Shown here in pieces: positions 13,661-20,326 of a stretch of DNA of 26,258 nucleotides. This stretch comes from Pseudomonadota bacterium. Its GTDB lineage: Bacteria > Pseudomonadota > Gammaproteobacteria > Steroidobacterales > Steroidobacteraceae. The stretch is from NCBI GenBank assembly GCA_023423065.1, contig JAFAGC010000021.1, positions 1 through 26,258 on the forward strand, written 5' to 3'. Position 1 is the first letter of the stretch. The number at the start of each line of letters is the position of its first letter. The notes beneath the pieces were generated by a model, which worked only from the letters and a program-made list of their open reading frames with translations, was not told the origin of the DNA and searched no databases. The position numbers and the translations under genes were made by a program.

Positions 13661-15151
13661 ATGAAAGCCACTCGACTCCTCGCAGCACTGCTGCTCGTTC
13701 ACTGCACCGCGTCCGGCGCCGCCGATGCACTGCTCATCGAAAACGTCACGCTCGTCTCGCCGGAGCAGCCGCAGCCGCTCGGCAATCGCAACGTGCTCAT
13801 ACGGGATGGGCGCATCGCGCTCGTCAGCGAGAAGGCGATCCCGCTGCCCGCGGGCGCGCGCAGGATCGACGGCACCGGCAAGTTCCTCACGCCTGGATTG
13901 ACCGACGCGCACGTTCACGTGTCGGATGCGATCGGACTGCCCTTCGGATCGGAAGACCCGGCGTTCGCGGAGCTGGAGAGAGATTTCTTCGCGCAGCAGC
14001 CGCGCAGCTACCTGTACTTCGGCGTGACCCAGGTGCTCGACACCGCGAATCGCCCCGATCGCGTCGAGTTGTTCGCCGCGCAGAAACAGCACCCGGACAT
14101 CTTCCGCTGCGGCGCCGCGCCGATCGTCGATGGCTATCCACTCGTGTTCGTCGACAAGGAAATCCGCCACAAGATCTTCACCGACTACATCTTCGAGCCC
14201 GCCAACGCGCGCGAACATCCGCTGCCGGAGGGCGCCGATCCCGCCGAGCACACGCCCGAGGCGGTGGTCGCCCGCATCGCCGCGAGTGGCGCGTTGTGCG
14301 TGAAGATCACGATCGAGGACGGCTTCGGCGAAGTCTCGGACTGGCCGATCATGAGCGCGGATACGCTGCGGCGCATTCGCGCCGCGACGCGGAAGCACGA
14401 TGTGTTGCTCGCGGTGCACGCCAACGCGCTCGACGTGCAGCGCATGGCGGTCGACGGCGACGTGGACGTCATCCTGCACGGCGTCTGGAGCTGGAACGAT
14501 CTCAACGGCCAGGACGGCATGCCCGACGCCGTCGCCGCGCACCTGAAGAACGTTCACGCGAAGAAGATAGGCTACCAGGCGACGCTGCGCGTCCTCCCGG
14601 GCGTCACGGAACTGTTGGATCCCGCGCTGCTGGACGATCCGGTGCTCGTCAAGGTGGTGCCGCCACGCCTGCTCGCCTGGTATCGCACCGATGCCGGACA
14701 GTGGTTCCGGAAGCAGATATTCGGACCGGAGGTCGGACCCGCCATGCTCGAGGGACAACGCAGGGCGAACGAGACCTGGGCCACTTCCGAGCAGGGCATG
14801 CGCGCGCTGCGATACCTGTACGAGCTGGGTCAGCCGCTGTTGTTAGGCAGCGATACGCCTTCGGCTCCGACATACGGCAACCAGCCCGGGTATGACACAT
14901 ATAAAGAGATGCGGCTGATGGCGCAGGCCGGCATTCCCCTGTCGGAGATCTTCCGGGCCGGCACGATCAACAACGCCCGCAGGCTCCGGCTCGACAAGGA
15001 CTACGGAACCATAGAGAAAGGCAAGATCGCGAATCTGGTGTTGCTCGACGCGAATCCATTGGCGAGCATCGAGGCATGGACACGCATCGACAAGATCATC
15101 CTGCGCGGCGAGCCGATCGATCGCCAGGCGCTGGCCGCCGACGCAAGGTAG
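13661..15151 (+). CDS. Exported metal-dependent amidohydrolase
   Basis: Product of 496 residues. A signal peptide (MKATRLLAALLLVHCTASGAADA) suggests a periplasmic enzyme. The fold is an amidohydrolase TIM barrel with a flanking beta-sandwich: 'NVLIRDGRIALVSEKAIPLPAGARRIDGTG' region, metal ligands H84-x-H86 (TDAHVHV), a lysine that could be carboxylated (K215 in CVKIT), H253 (VHAN), H273 (ILHG) and D398 (GSDTPS), then the closing 'GTIEKGKIANLVLLDANPL'. This resembles the imidazolonepropionase/prolidase-like group that hydrolyses cyclic amides or amidated substrates, but the natural substrate is not evident. It follows the molybdenum hydroxylase pair, so a joint role in N-heterocycle or amide breakdown is possible but unproven. 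The 3' end overlaps the histidine kinase gene by 76 bases. Confidence 0.9.
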   Translation: MKATRLLAALLLVHCTASGAADALLIENVTLVSPEQPQPLGNRNVLIRDGRIALVSEKAIPLPAGARRIDGTGKFLTPGLTDAHVHVSDAIGLPFGSEDPAFAELERDFFAQQPRSYLYFGVTQVLDTANRPDRVELFAAQKQHPDIFRCGAAPIVDGYPLVFVDKEIRHKIFTDYIFEPANAREHPLPEGADPAEHTPEAVVARIAASGALCVKITIEDGFGEVSDWPIMSADTLRRIRAATRKHDVLLAVHANALDVQRMAVDGDVDVILHGVWSWNDLNGQDGMPDAVAAHLKNVHAKKIGYQATLRVLPGVTELLDPALLDDPVLVKVVPPRLLAWYRTDAGQWFRKQIFGPEVGPAMLEGQRRANETWATSEQGMRALRYLYELGQPLLLGSDTPSAPTYGNQPGYDTYKEMRLMAQAGIPLSEIFRAGTINNARRLRLDKDYGTIEKGKIANLVLLDANPLASIEAWTRIDKIILRGEPIDRQALAADAR

Positions 15152-16161
15152 GCGGCAGCGCGCTCGCCTACTGGGCGCTGCAGCTCTTCGGCTGGGGCTT
15201 CTACTACTTCGCGCAGACATCCGGCGAAGTCATCTTCGCCTCGCAGCCGTGGAGCAAGGCGAAGATGCTCTGGGGCGGAGCGGCGCTCGGCGGCATCGCC
15301 CTCACGCACCTGCTGCGGTGGGTCATCCAGCGCTACCGCTGGCTGTCGCTGCCGCCCGCCGCGCTGCTGGGAAGAGTCATCGTCGGCACGCTGGTCATCG
15401 GCACCGCTTCCTATCTACTGACGCTGGCGTTGTCGCAGGCGGTGTACGGCACTCCGGTCCCGCCGCTGACGTCAGCTTTCTACCACCGACTGTCCGAAGG
15501 CGGACAGCTGCGCAATCTTTACATCCTGATCCTGCTGCTCCACATCGCGTGGGTGGCGCTGTATCTCGCCTTCGCGACGATGCGCCATCGGCACCAGTCC
15601 GAGCTGCTCCTGCTCAAGTCGCAGCTCAATCCGCATTTCCTGTTCAACGCGCTGAACGGGCTGCGCTCGCTGATCGCCGATGATCCGGCCCGCGCACGCG
15701 AGGCCGTGACCCAGCTCGCGCGCATGTTGCGCTACACACTCGCCTCGGGCGAGGACGACCTCGTGACGCTCGAACGCGAGCTCGAGATGGTCGACGACTA
15801 CCTCGCGCTCGAGGCGCTTCGGCTCGAAGATCGGCTGAAAGTCGTGCAGGAGATCGAGCCGGCGGCTCGCGGCGCGCGGGTCCCCGCGATGCTGCTCCAG
15901 ACGCTGGTCGAGAACGCGATCAAACACGGCATCGCGCAGCTTCGGGAAGGCGGCACGTTGCGCATCGTGGCCCGCATCGACGGAAGCAGACTCCTGCTGC
16001 GAGTCGAGAATCCACGGCCGGAAGCCACGATGTCGAGCGAAGGGGTCGGCCTGCGGAACGCGGCCGGCAGATTGCGGCTGCTGTTCGGCGTGCGCGCGAG
16101 CCTCAGGCTAGAACTATCGAATCCAGGCCTCGCCGTCGCGGAAGCGAGGTTGCCCGCGTGA
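15076..16161 (+). CDS. LytS/YehU-type sensor histidine kinase
   Basis: Up to 361 residues. Four hydrophobic helices ('ALAYWALQLFGWGFYYFA', 'MLWGGAALGGIALTHLL', 'LLGRVIVGTLVIGTASYLLTLAL', 'LYILILLLHIAWVALYLAF') form a small membrane sensor, followed by the His_kinase module: 'KSQLNPHFLFNALNGL' with His187, N-box 'LVENAIKHG' and G-box 'GVGLRNAAGRL'. The next gene is its LytTR response regulator, overlapping by the GTGA at 16158-16161. The only ATG that keeps the first helix is 15076, inside the amidohydrolase gene; it adds about 27 charged residues (MDTHRQDHPARRADRSPGAG) before the helix. These may be real or the true start may be a rare codon near 15148. The signal sensed is unknown. Confidence 0.88.
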   Translation: MDTHRQDHPARRADRSPGAGRRRKVGGSALAYWALQLFGWGFYYFAQTSGEVIFASQPWSKAKMLWGGAALGGIALTHLLRWVIQRYRWLSLPPAALLGRVIVGTLVIGTASYLLTLALSQAVYGTPVPPLTSAFYHRLSEGGQLRNLYILILLLHIAWVALYLAFATMRHRHQSELLLLKSQLNPHFLFNALNGLRSLIADDPARAREAVTQLARMLRYTLASGEDDLVTLERELEMVDDYLALEALRLEDRLKVVQEIEPAARGARVPAMLLQTLVENAIKHGIAQLREGGTLRIVARIDGSRLLLRVENPRPEATMSSEGVGLRNAAGRLRLLFGVRASLRLELSNPGLAVAEARLPA

Positions 16162-16835
16162 AGGCGCTCGTCGTCGACGACGAACCCCTCGCCCGCCGCG
16201 AACTGCGGCGGCTGCTCGACGAGTTCCCGGCCGTCGAAGTCGTCGGCGAGGCCGGCAACATCGACGAGGCGCGCGCCGCGATCGAGCGACTGTCGCCCGA
16301 CCTCGTGTTCCTCGACATCCAGATGCCCGGCGGAACGGGCTTCGATCTGCTGACGCAGCTCGAGCGAGTGCCGCGCATCGTGTTCACCACCGCGTACGAC
16401 CAGTACGCCGTGAAGGCATTCGAGGTCAACGCGCTGGACTATCTGCTCAAGCCCATCGAGACCGAGCGGCTCGCGGCCGCGTTGCGCAAGATCCCGGCGC
16501 CCCCGCTCGAGCAGCTCTTCATCCGCGACGGGCATCGCTGCTGGTTCGTGCCGCTGCGCGAGGTCAGCACTTTCAGCGCCGAAGGCAACTACGTGCGGCT
16601 GCTGTGGGGCAAGGAACGCCCGCTGCTCGGCCGCTCGCTCACCGCCGTCGAGTCGATGCTCGAACCGGGGCGTTACTTCCGCGCGAACCGCGCGCAGATC
16701 GTCAATCTCGAATTCATCGAGCAGGTCACCCCCGGCGAAGGCGGCCGACTGCACCTGCGGTTGCGCGATGGGCAGGAAGTCGAGGTGTCCCGCCGCCAGG
16801 CGCGGCTGTTCAAGGCGAGAAGTTCGGTGGGTTAG
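16158..16835 (+). CDS. LytTR-family response regulator
   Basis: Product of 225 residues, starting at a GTG that overlaps the kinase stop. The receiver domain (about 1-115) has the acidic pair D7/D8, phosphoacceptor D53 (VFLDIQMPG), the switch Thr in FTTAY and K98 (LLKP). A LytTR DNA-binding domain follows (about 120-222): 'FIRDGHRCWFVPLREVSTFSAEGNYVRL', 'LLGRSLTAVESML', 'YFRANRAQIVNLEFIEQV' and 'EVEVSRRQARLF'. It should be phosphorylated by the LytS-type kinase encoded immediately upstream and then bind direct-repeat promoter sites; the target genes are not evident. Its stop overlaps that of the convergent glutathione S-transferase gene (TTAG, 16832-16835). Confidence 0.94.
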   Translation: MKALVVDDEPLARRELRRLLDEFPAVEVVGEAGNIDEARAAIERLSPDLVFLDIQMPGGTGFDLLTQLERVPRIVFTTAYDQYAVKAFEVNALDYLLKPIETERLAAALRKIPAPPLEQLFIRDGHRCWFVPLREVSTFSAEGNYVRLLWGKERPLLGRSLTAVESMLEPGRYFRANRAQIVNLEFIEQVTPGEGGRLHLRLRDGQEVEVSRRQARLFKARSSVG

Positions 16836-17482
16836 GCCTGGTTCGAAGCGTTGAATGCCGCGAGCTGCGCCGCGAACGCACGCTGGTAGGCAGGCCGCGC
16901 CTCACCGCGCGCCACGTACGCCGCGAGATTCGGGAATTCGTTCACGACTCCCGTCGACTTGAGTCTCAACAATACCGAGACCATGAGCAGGTCGCCCGCG
17001 CCGAACGCGCCGTCGAGCCACTGCGAATCGCGCAGATGCGCTGCGAGCTGGCCCAGCCTGGCGCGCACGCGATCCCTGACCATGAGCTGCCGCTCCTCGT
17101 ACCAGGGCTTGTCGCCCTCCTGGAACTTCGCGTACGTGAACTCGAGGATCGGCGGCTCGACGGTATTGAGCGCAGCGAACATCCACGTGATCGCGCGCGC
17201 CCGGGCATTCCCGTCCCGCGGCAGCAGCCCCGAGTGACGTTGCGCGATGTGGAACACGATTGCGCCCGTCTCGAACAGCGCGAGGCCTCCCTCCTCGTAG
17301 GTCGGAATCTGGCCGAACGGATTGAGCGCCAGGTGCGCGGGCTCCTTGAGCGCGGCAAACGACACCGGCCGGACGTCGTAGGGTTGATTTACCTCTTCGA
17401 GCGCCCAGCGAACGCGCGTGTCGCGCGCGAGGCCCCTGCCCCGGTCGGGAGAACGCTCGAATGCGGTGATAATGGGCTGCAT
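16832..17482 (-). CDS. Glutathione S-transferase family protein
   Basis: Product of 216 residues. The N-terminal thioredoxin-like domain has 'VRWALEEVNQPYDVRPVSF', the cis-proline loop 'NPFGQIPTYEEGG' and the glutathione-binding 'LFETGAIVFHIA'; the all-helical C-terminal domain includes 'WLDGAFGAGDLLMVSVLLRL', the usual N-capping region. The predicted reaction is conjugation or thiol transfer with glutathione in the cytosol; there is no obvious catalytic Cys or Ser near residue 10, so the exact class is open. The start at 17482 (MQPIITAFERS) fits the family; a longer frame from 17572 would run into the divergent sirtuin gene. Convergent with the response regulator, with overlapping stop codons. 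Confidence 0.9.
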   Translation of the reverse strand: MQPIITAFERSPDRGRGLARDTRVRWALEEVNQPYDVRPVSFAALKEPAHLALNPFGQIPTYEEGGLALFETGAIVFHIAQRHSGLLPRDGNARARAITWMFAALNTVEPPILEFTYAKFQEGDKPWYEERQLMVRDRVRARLGQLAAHLRDSQWLDGAFGAGDLLMVSVLLRLKSTGVVNEFPNLAAYVARGEARPAYQRAFAAQLAAFNASNQA

Positions 17483-17549
17483 GGAATGGCTCCGGGGGAT
17501 GTTCCCTGTATAGCCGAACGGACACACGGATAATCGACGAATCACCGCG

Positions 17550-18350
17550 ATGAACGAACTAGTCGACTTCATCCGCGCTCACACGAACATCGCCGTGCTC
17601 ACCGGGGCGGGCGTGAGCACGAGCGCGGGCATCCCCGACTACCGCGACGAGCACGGCGAGTGGAAACGCGCGCGGCCCGTGGAATTCCGCCCGTTCATGA
17701 CCGACCCGCGGGTGCGCCAGCGCTATTGGGCGCGCAGCACCGTGGGCTGGCCCCACATCGGGCGCGCGCAACCCAGCGCCACGCATCGCGCGCTCGCGCG
17801 GATGCAATCGAACGGCCCCGTGTCGCTCGTCATCACGCAGAACGTGGATGGGCTGCACCAGGCCGCCGGCAGCCACGACGTCATCGACCTGCACGGCCGA
17901 CTGCATCTCGTGCGCTGCATGCAGTGCGGCCATTCCCTGCCGCGAGCGGAACTGCAGATTCAACTGCTGGCTCGCAATCCCGAATGGGCCGGGATCGAAG
18001 GACGCGTGGCGCCCGATGGCGACGTCGACATCGATGGCCGCGACTACGGCGGATTCGTCGTACCCGACTGTCCCGAATGCGGGGGCCTCCTGAAACCCGA
18101 CGTCGTGTTCTTCGGCGAGTCGGTGCCGCGCGAGCGCGTCGATCGCGCGTTCGAGGGAATCGCGCAGGCGGATGCGCTGCTGATCGTGGGCACGTCGCTC
18201 ATGGTGTATTCGGGATTCCGCTTCGCGGAAGCGGCGGCGGCGACTGGAAAACCCATCGCCGCGGTCAATCTCGGCCGCACACGCGCCGACCATCTGTTGA
18301 CGTTGAAAGTCAGCGCGCCGTGCGACGAGGTATTGGACCGGGCATGGTGA
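17550..18350 (+). CDS. Sir2-family NAD-dependent protein deacylase (SIRT4/class II-like)
   Basis: Product of 266 residues. Sirtuin motifs are complete: GAGVSTSAGIPDYR (19-32), TQNVDGLHQ (about 95-103), catalytic His115 in LHGRLH, GTSLMVYSGFRF and the C-terminal NAD loop. The zinc site is C123-x2-C126...C174-x2-C177, and the segment 'FVVPDCPECGGLLKPDVVFFGE' is close to SIRT4-type class II sirtuins, whose members act on lysine acyl groups such as lipoyl, glutaryl or acetyl. The enzyme uses NAD+ to remove an acyl group from lysine in cytosolic proteins. The ATG at 17550 lies 68 bases from the divergent GST start; a GATAAT at 17529-17534 could be a -10 element but sits very close. The convergent hydrolase gene ends 5 bases downstream. 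Confidence 0.93.
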   Translation: MNELVDFIRAHTNIAVLTGAGVSTSAGIPDYRDEHGEWKRARPVEFRPFMTDPRVRQRYWARSTVGWPHIGRAQPSATHRALARMQSNGPVSLVITQNVDGLHQAAGSHDVIDLHGRLHLVRCMQCGHSLPRAELQIQLLARNPEWAGIEGRVAPDGDVDIDGRDYGGFVVPDCPECGGLLKPDVVFFGESVPRERVDRAFEGIAQADALLIVGTSLMVYSGFRFAEAAAATGKPIAAVNLGRTRADHLLTLKVSAPCDEVLDRAW

Positions 18351-18355
18351 AACTC

Positions 18356-19171
18356 CTAGCGCGCGCGTATCCACGCAACGATCTCGGCCAGCACCTGTTC
18401 CTTGCCGATGTCGTTGAGCAGATCGTGAAAGTGCCCCTCGTACAGCTTGAGCGTCTTGTCGGCGGAGCCCGCGTGGTCGTAGAACTCCTGGCTGCCGGCG
18501 GGGACCGTCGCCTTGTCGAGTGTGCCGTGCATGATCAGCAGCGGGAGTTTCAGCGTGCCGAACTCCGCCTTCATGCGATCGGTGGCTTTCAGGAGCGCGG
18601 CGACGGTTCGCGCGGGCTGAATTTCGCCGCGGCACAGCGGATCGGCCTCGAGCTCGGCCAGCGCCCGCGGGTCGCGCGTGAAGTCCTTCATCTTCAGTTT
18701 GAGCACGGGTAGTTTGGGCGCGATTCGCCCGAAGAGGCGCACCAGCGCGAGCACCGGCGCCGGCGCCGGCACGCGATACGCAAAGCTTTCGCAGACGAAC
18801 CCCGCGATCTCCTGCTGGTGATCGAGCGCCCAGGTGCACGAGACGACACCGCCCGCGCTGTGTCCCAACACGAACACGCGTAACCCCGGGTCGCGGGATT
18901 TGGCGAGCGCGATCACCGCGCCCAGGTCCTCGGTGTAGTCGCTGATGTCGTCTATGTAGAAGCGCGGGCCGGCGGATTTGCCCCGACCTCGATGATCATG
19001 CGCATATACGACGAAGCCCGCCTTCGCAAGCTGTTCGCCCGCCCAGAGGTACTGGCCCCCGTGCGAATTCACGCCGTGCACGATGACGACGATCGCCTGC
19101 GCCATTTCGGGGCGCCACGACCGCAGGTGAAGTTGCGTACCACCGCGCCCGGAGAATGTCTCTTCTTTCAT
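18356..19171 (-). CDS. Alpha/beta hydrolase, monoacylglycerol lipase-like
   Basis: Product of 271 residues of the serine aminopeptidase S33 / Hydrolase_4 group. Seen are 'VIVHGVNSHGGQY' (oxyanion region), 'VYAHDHRGRGKS', nucleophile Ser105 in GHSAGG, Asp219 in HGTLDKATVP and His249 in 'YEGHFHDLLND'. This triad and the 'HGRGKS' loop are typical of bacterial monoglyceride lipases and lysophospholipases, so a cytosolic lipid esterase is likely; the substrate is an inference. The ATG at 19171 (MKEETFSGRGG) is preceded on the minus strand by AGCG-rich sequence without a strong Shine-Dalgarno; upstream in-frame starts would run into the divergent GlxA-type gene. Divergent promoter region is only 44 bases. 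Confidence 0.91.
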   Translation of the reverse strand: MKEETFSGRGGTQLHLRSWRPEMAQAIVVIVHGVNSHGGQYLWAGEQLAKAGFVVYAHDHRGRGKSAGPRFYIDDISDYTEDLGAVIALAKSRDPGLRVFVLGHSAGGVVSCTWALDHQQEIAGFVCESFAYRVPAPAPVLALVRLFGRIAPKLPVLKLKMKDFTRDPRALAELEADPLCRGEIQPARTVAALLKATDRMKAEFGTLKLPLLIMHGTLDKATVPAGSQEFYDHAGSADKTLKLYEGHFHDLLNDIGKEQVLAEIVAWIRAR

Positions 19172-19215
19172 TCGCTCAACATATCGGCGAGGCTTGCCAC
19201 ACGGGATGGCGGAAA

Positions 19216-20292
19216 ATGACAAAAACCAAGCCGAAACTGCCAAGCGCGAAGAAGCCGATCGAGATCGCCATCGTGCAATTCGCGGGCGCGCAGACGACGT
19301 CCGTTCACGGACTAACTGATCTCTTCAGCTACGCGGACTTCTTCGCGCGCCAGCATGCGGGTTCGGCGGAGCCCGTGCTTCGCGTGACGCATTGGCAGGC
19401 CGACAACCGCGGCCGGTTGCGCTGCACGTTCGAAACCTCCGCGGGCGATGGTCGCCAGCCCGAGGTGGTGATCGTGCCCGCGTGCCAGATCGCTCCGCCC
19501 CAGCCGCGCATTGCGCCGGAATGCGTCGAATGGGTGCGCGAACGACATTCCGGCGGCGCCATCGTTGCCGCGGTGTGTGGCGGCGTGTTCCTGCTGGCCG
19601 AGTCGGGTTTGTTAGCCGGGCGGCGCGCGACCACGCACTGGATGTTCGCCGAGGAGTTGCAGCGCCGCTTTCCCGACGTGACCGTGAACCCCGACCTGCT
19701 CGTGATCGACGATCACGATCTCATCACCGCGGGCGGCGTGCTCGCGTGGGCGGACATGGGGCTCAAGCTGGTCGAGCGACTGCTGGGCGCCACGGTGATG
19801 AGCAGCACCGCGCACTTCATGCTGATGGACCCGCGCGGCCGCGAGCAACGTTACTTCGGCAATTTCGCGCCGCGGCTCCAGCATGGAGACAAGGCCATCC
19901 TCGCCGTGCAGCACTGGCTGCAGGCGAACCCCGCGCGGACCGGGAGCGTCACGACTCTGGCGGCGCGCGCGGGACTCGGTGCGCGTACGTTTCAGCGGCG
20001 CTTCGCCGCCGCAACCGGTGTGACGCCCGGGGAATACCACCAGCGCCTGCGCATCGCGCGCGGCCGCGAGCGGCTCGAGTTCACGCGCGACACGGTCGAA
20101 CAGATCGCGAACTCGGTGGGTTATGAAGACGCCGGCACGTTCCGACGCGTATTCAAGCGGGTGATCGGACTGTCGCCGGCCGAATACCGGCGCAGATTCC
20201 ACCACGCCTCGGTCAGTGGCACTCGCGGACGTTCCGGCCGGAACGTCGACGAGCAGATGCTGGGTGAGAGGAGATTGGCGCCGTGGGGCTGA
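19216..20292 (+). CDS. GlxA-family AraC-type transcriptional regulator (DJ-1/PfpI + HTH)
   Basis: Product of 358 residues. Residues about 15-200 form a DJ-1/PfpI class I glutamine amidotransferase-like domain: 'IAIVQFAGAQTTSVHGLTDLFSYAD', 'VAAVCGGVFLLAESGLLAGRRATTHW' with the elbow cysteine C121, 'LITAGGVLAWADMGLKLVE'. Residues about 225-330 carry the AraC double helix-turn-helix: 'LGARTFQRRFAAATGVTPGEYHQRLRIARGRERLE' and 'ANSVGYEDAGTFRRVFKRVIGLSPAEYRRRF'. Such regulators sense small metabolites; the ligand here is unknown. The ATG at 19216 follows GGCGGAAA; an in-frame ATG at 19156 would lie across the divergent hydrolase start. About 28 residues trail the HTH, and a 20-bp palindrome lies within that tail. 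Confidence 0.92.
   Translation: MTKTKPKLPSAKKPIEIAIVQFAGAQTTSVHGLTDLFSYADFFARQHAGSAEPVLRVTHWQADNRGRLRCTFETSAGDGRQPEVVIVPACQIAPPQPRIAPECVEWVRERHSGGAIVAAVCGGVFLLAESGLLAGRRATTHWMFAEELQRRFPDVTVNPDLLVIDDHDLITAGGVLAWADMGLKLVERLLGATVMSSTAHFMLMDPRGREQRYFGNFAPRLQHGDKAILAVQHWLQANPARTGSVTTLAARAGLGARTFQRRFAAATGVTPGEYHQRLRIARGRERLEFTRDTVEQIANSVGYEDAGTFRRVFKRVIGLSPAEYRRRFHHASVSGTRGRSGRNVDEQMLGERRLAPWG
20228..20247. repeat. 20-bp perfect palindrome in the GlxA-type gene tail
   Basis: GACGTTCCGGCCGGAACGTC is perfectly self-complementary. It shares the ACGTTCC-N4-GGAACGT arms of the palindrome at 1781-1798; only the two centre-flanking bases on each side differ (CCGGCCGG for CCAGCTGG). It lies in the segment encoding residues about 338-344, after the conserved HTH domain ends. 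It may belong to one dispersed palindrome family with the HNH-gene copies. Confidence 0.6.
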
Positions 20293-20326
20293 AGATCGCG
20301 GTCTGACTTGCTCTCGCGTCGAGTTG

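Noticed and set aside
20293..20326. Terminator between the convergent GlxA-type and kinase genes
   Set aside because: No stem-loop with a T tract is visible in the 34-base gap.
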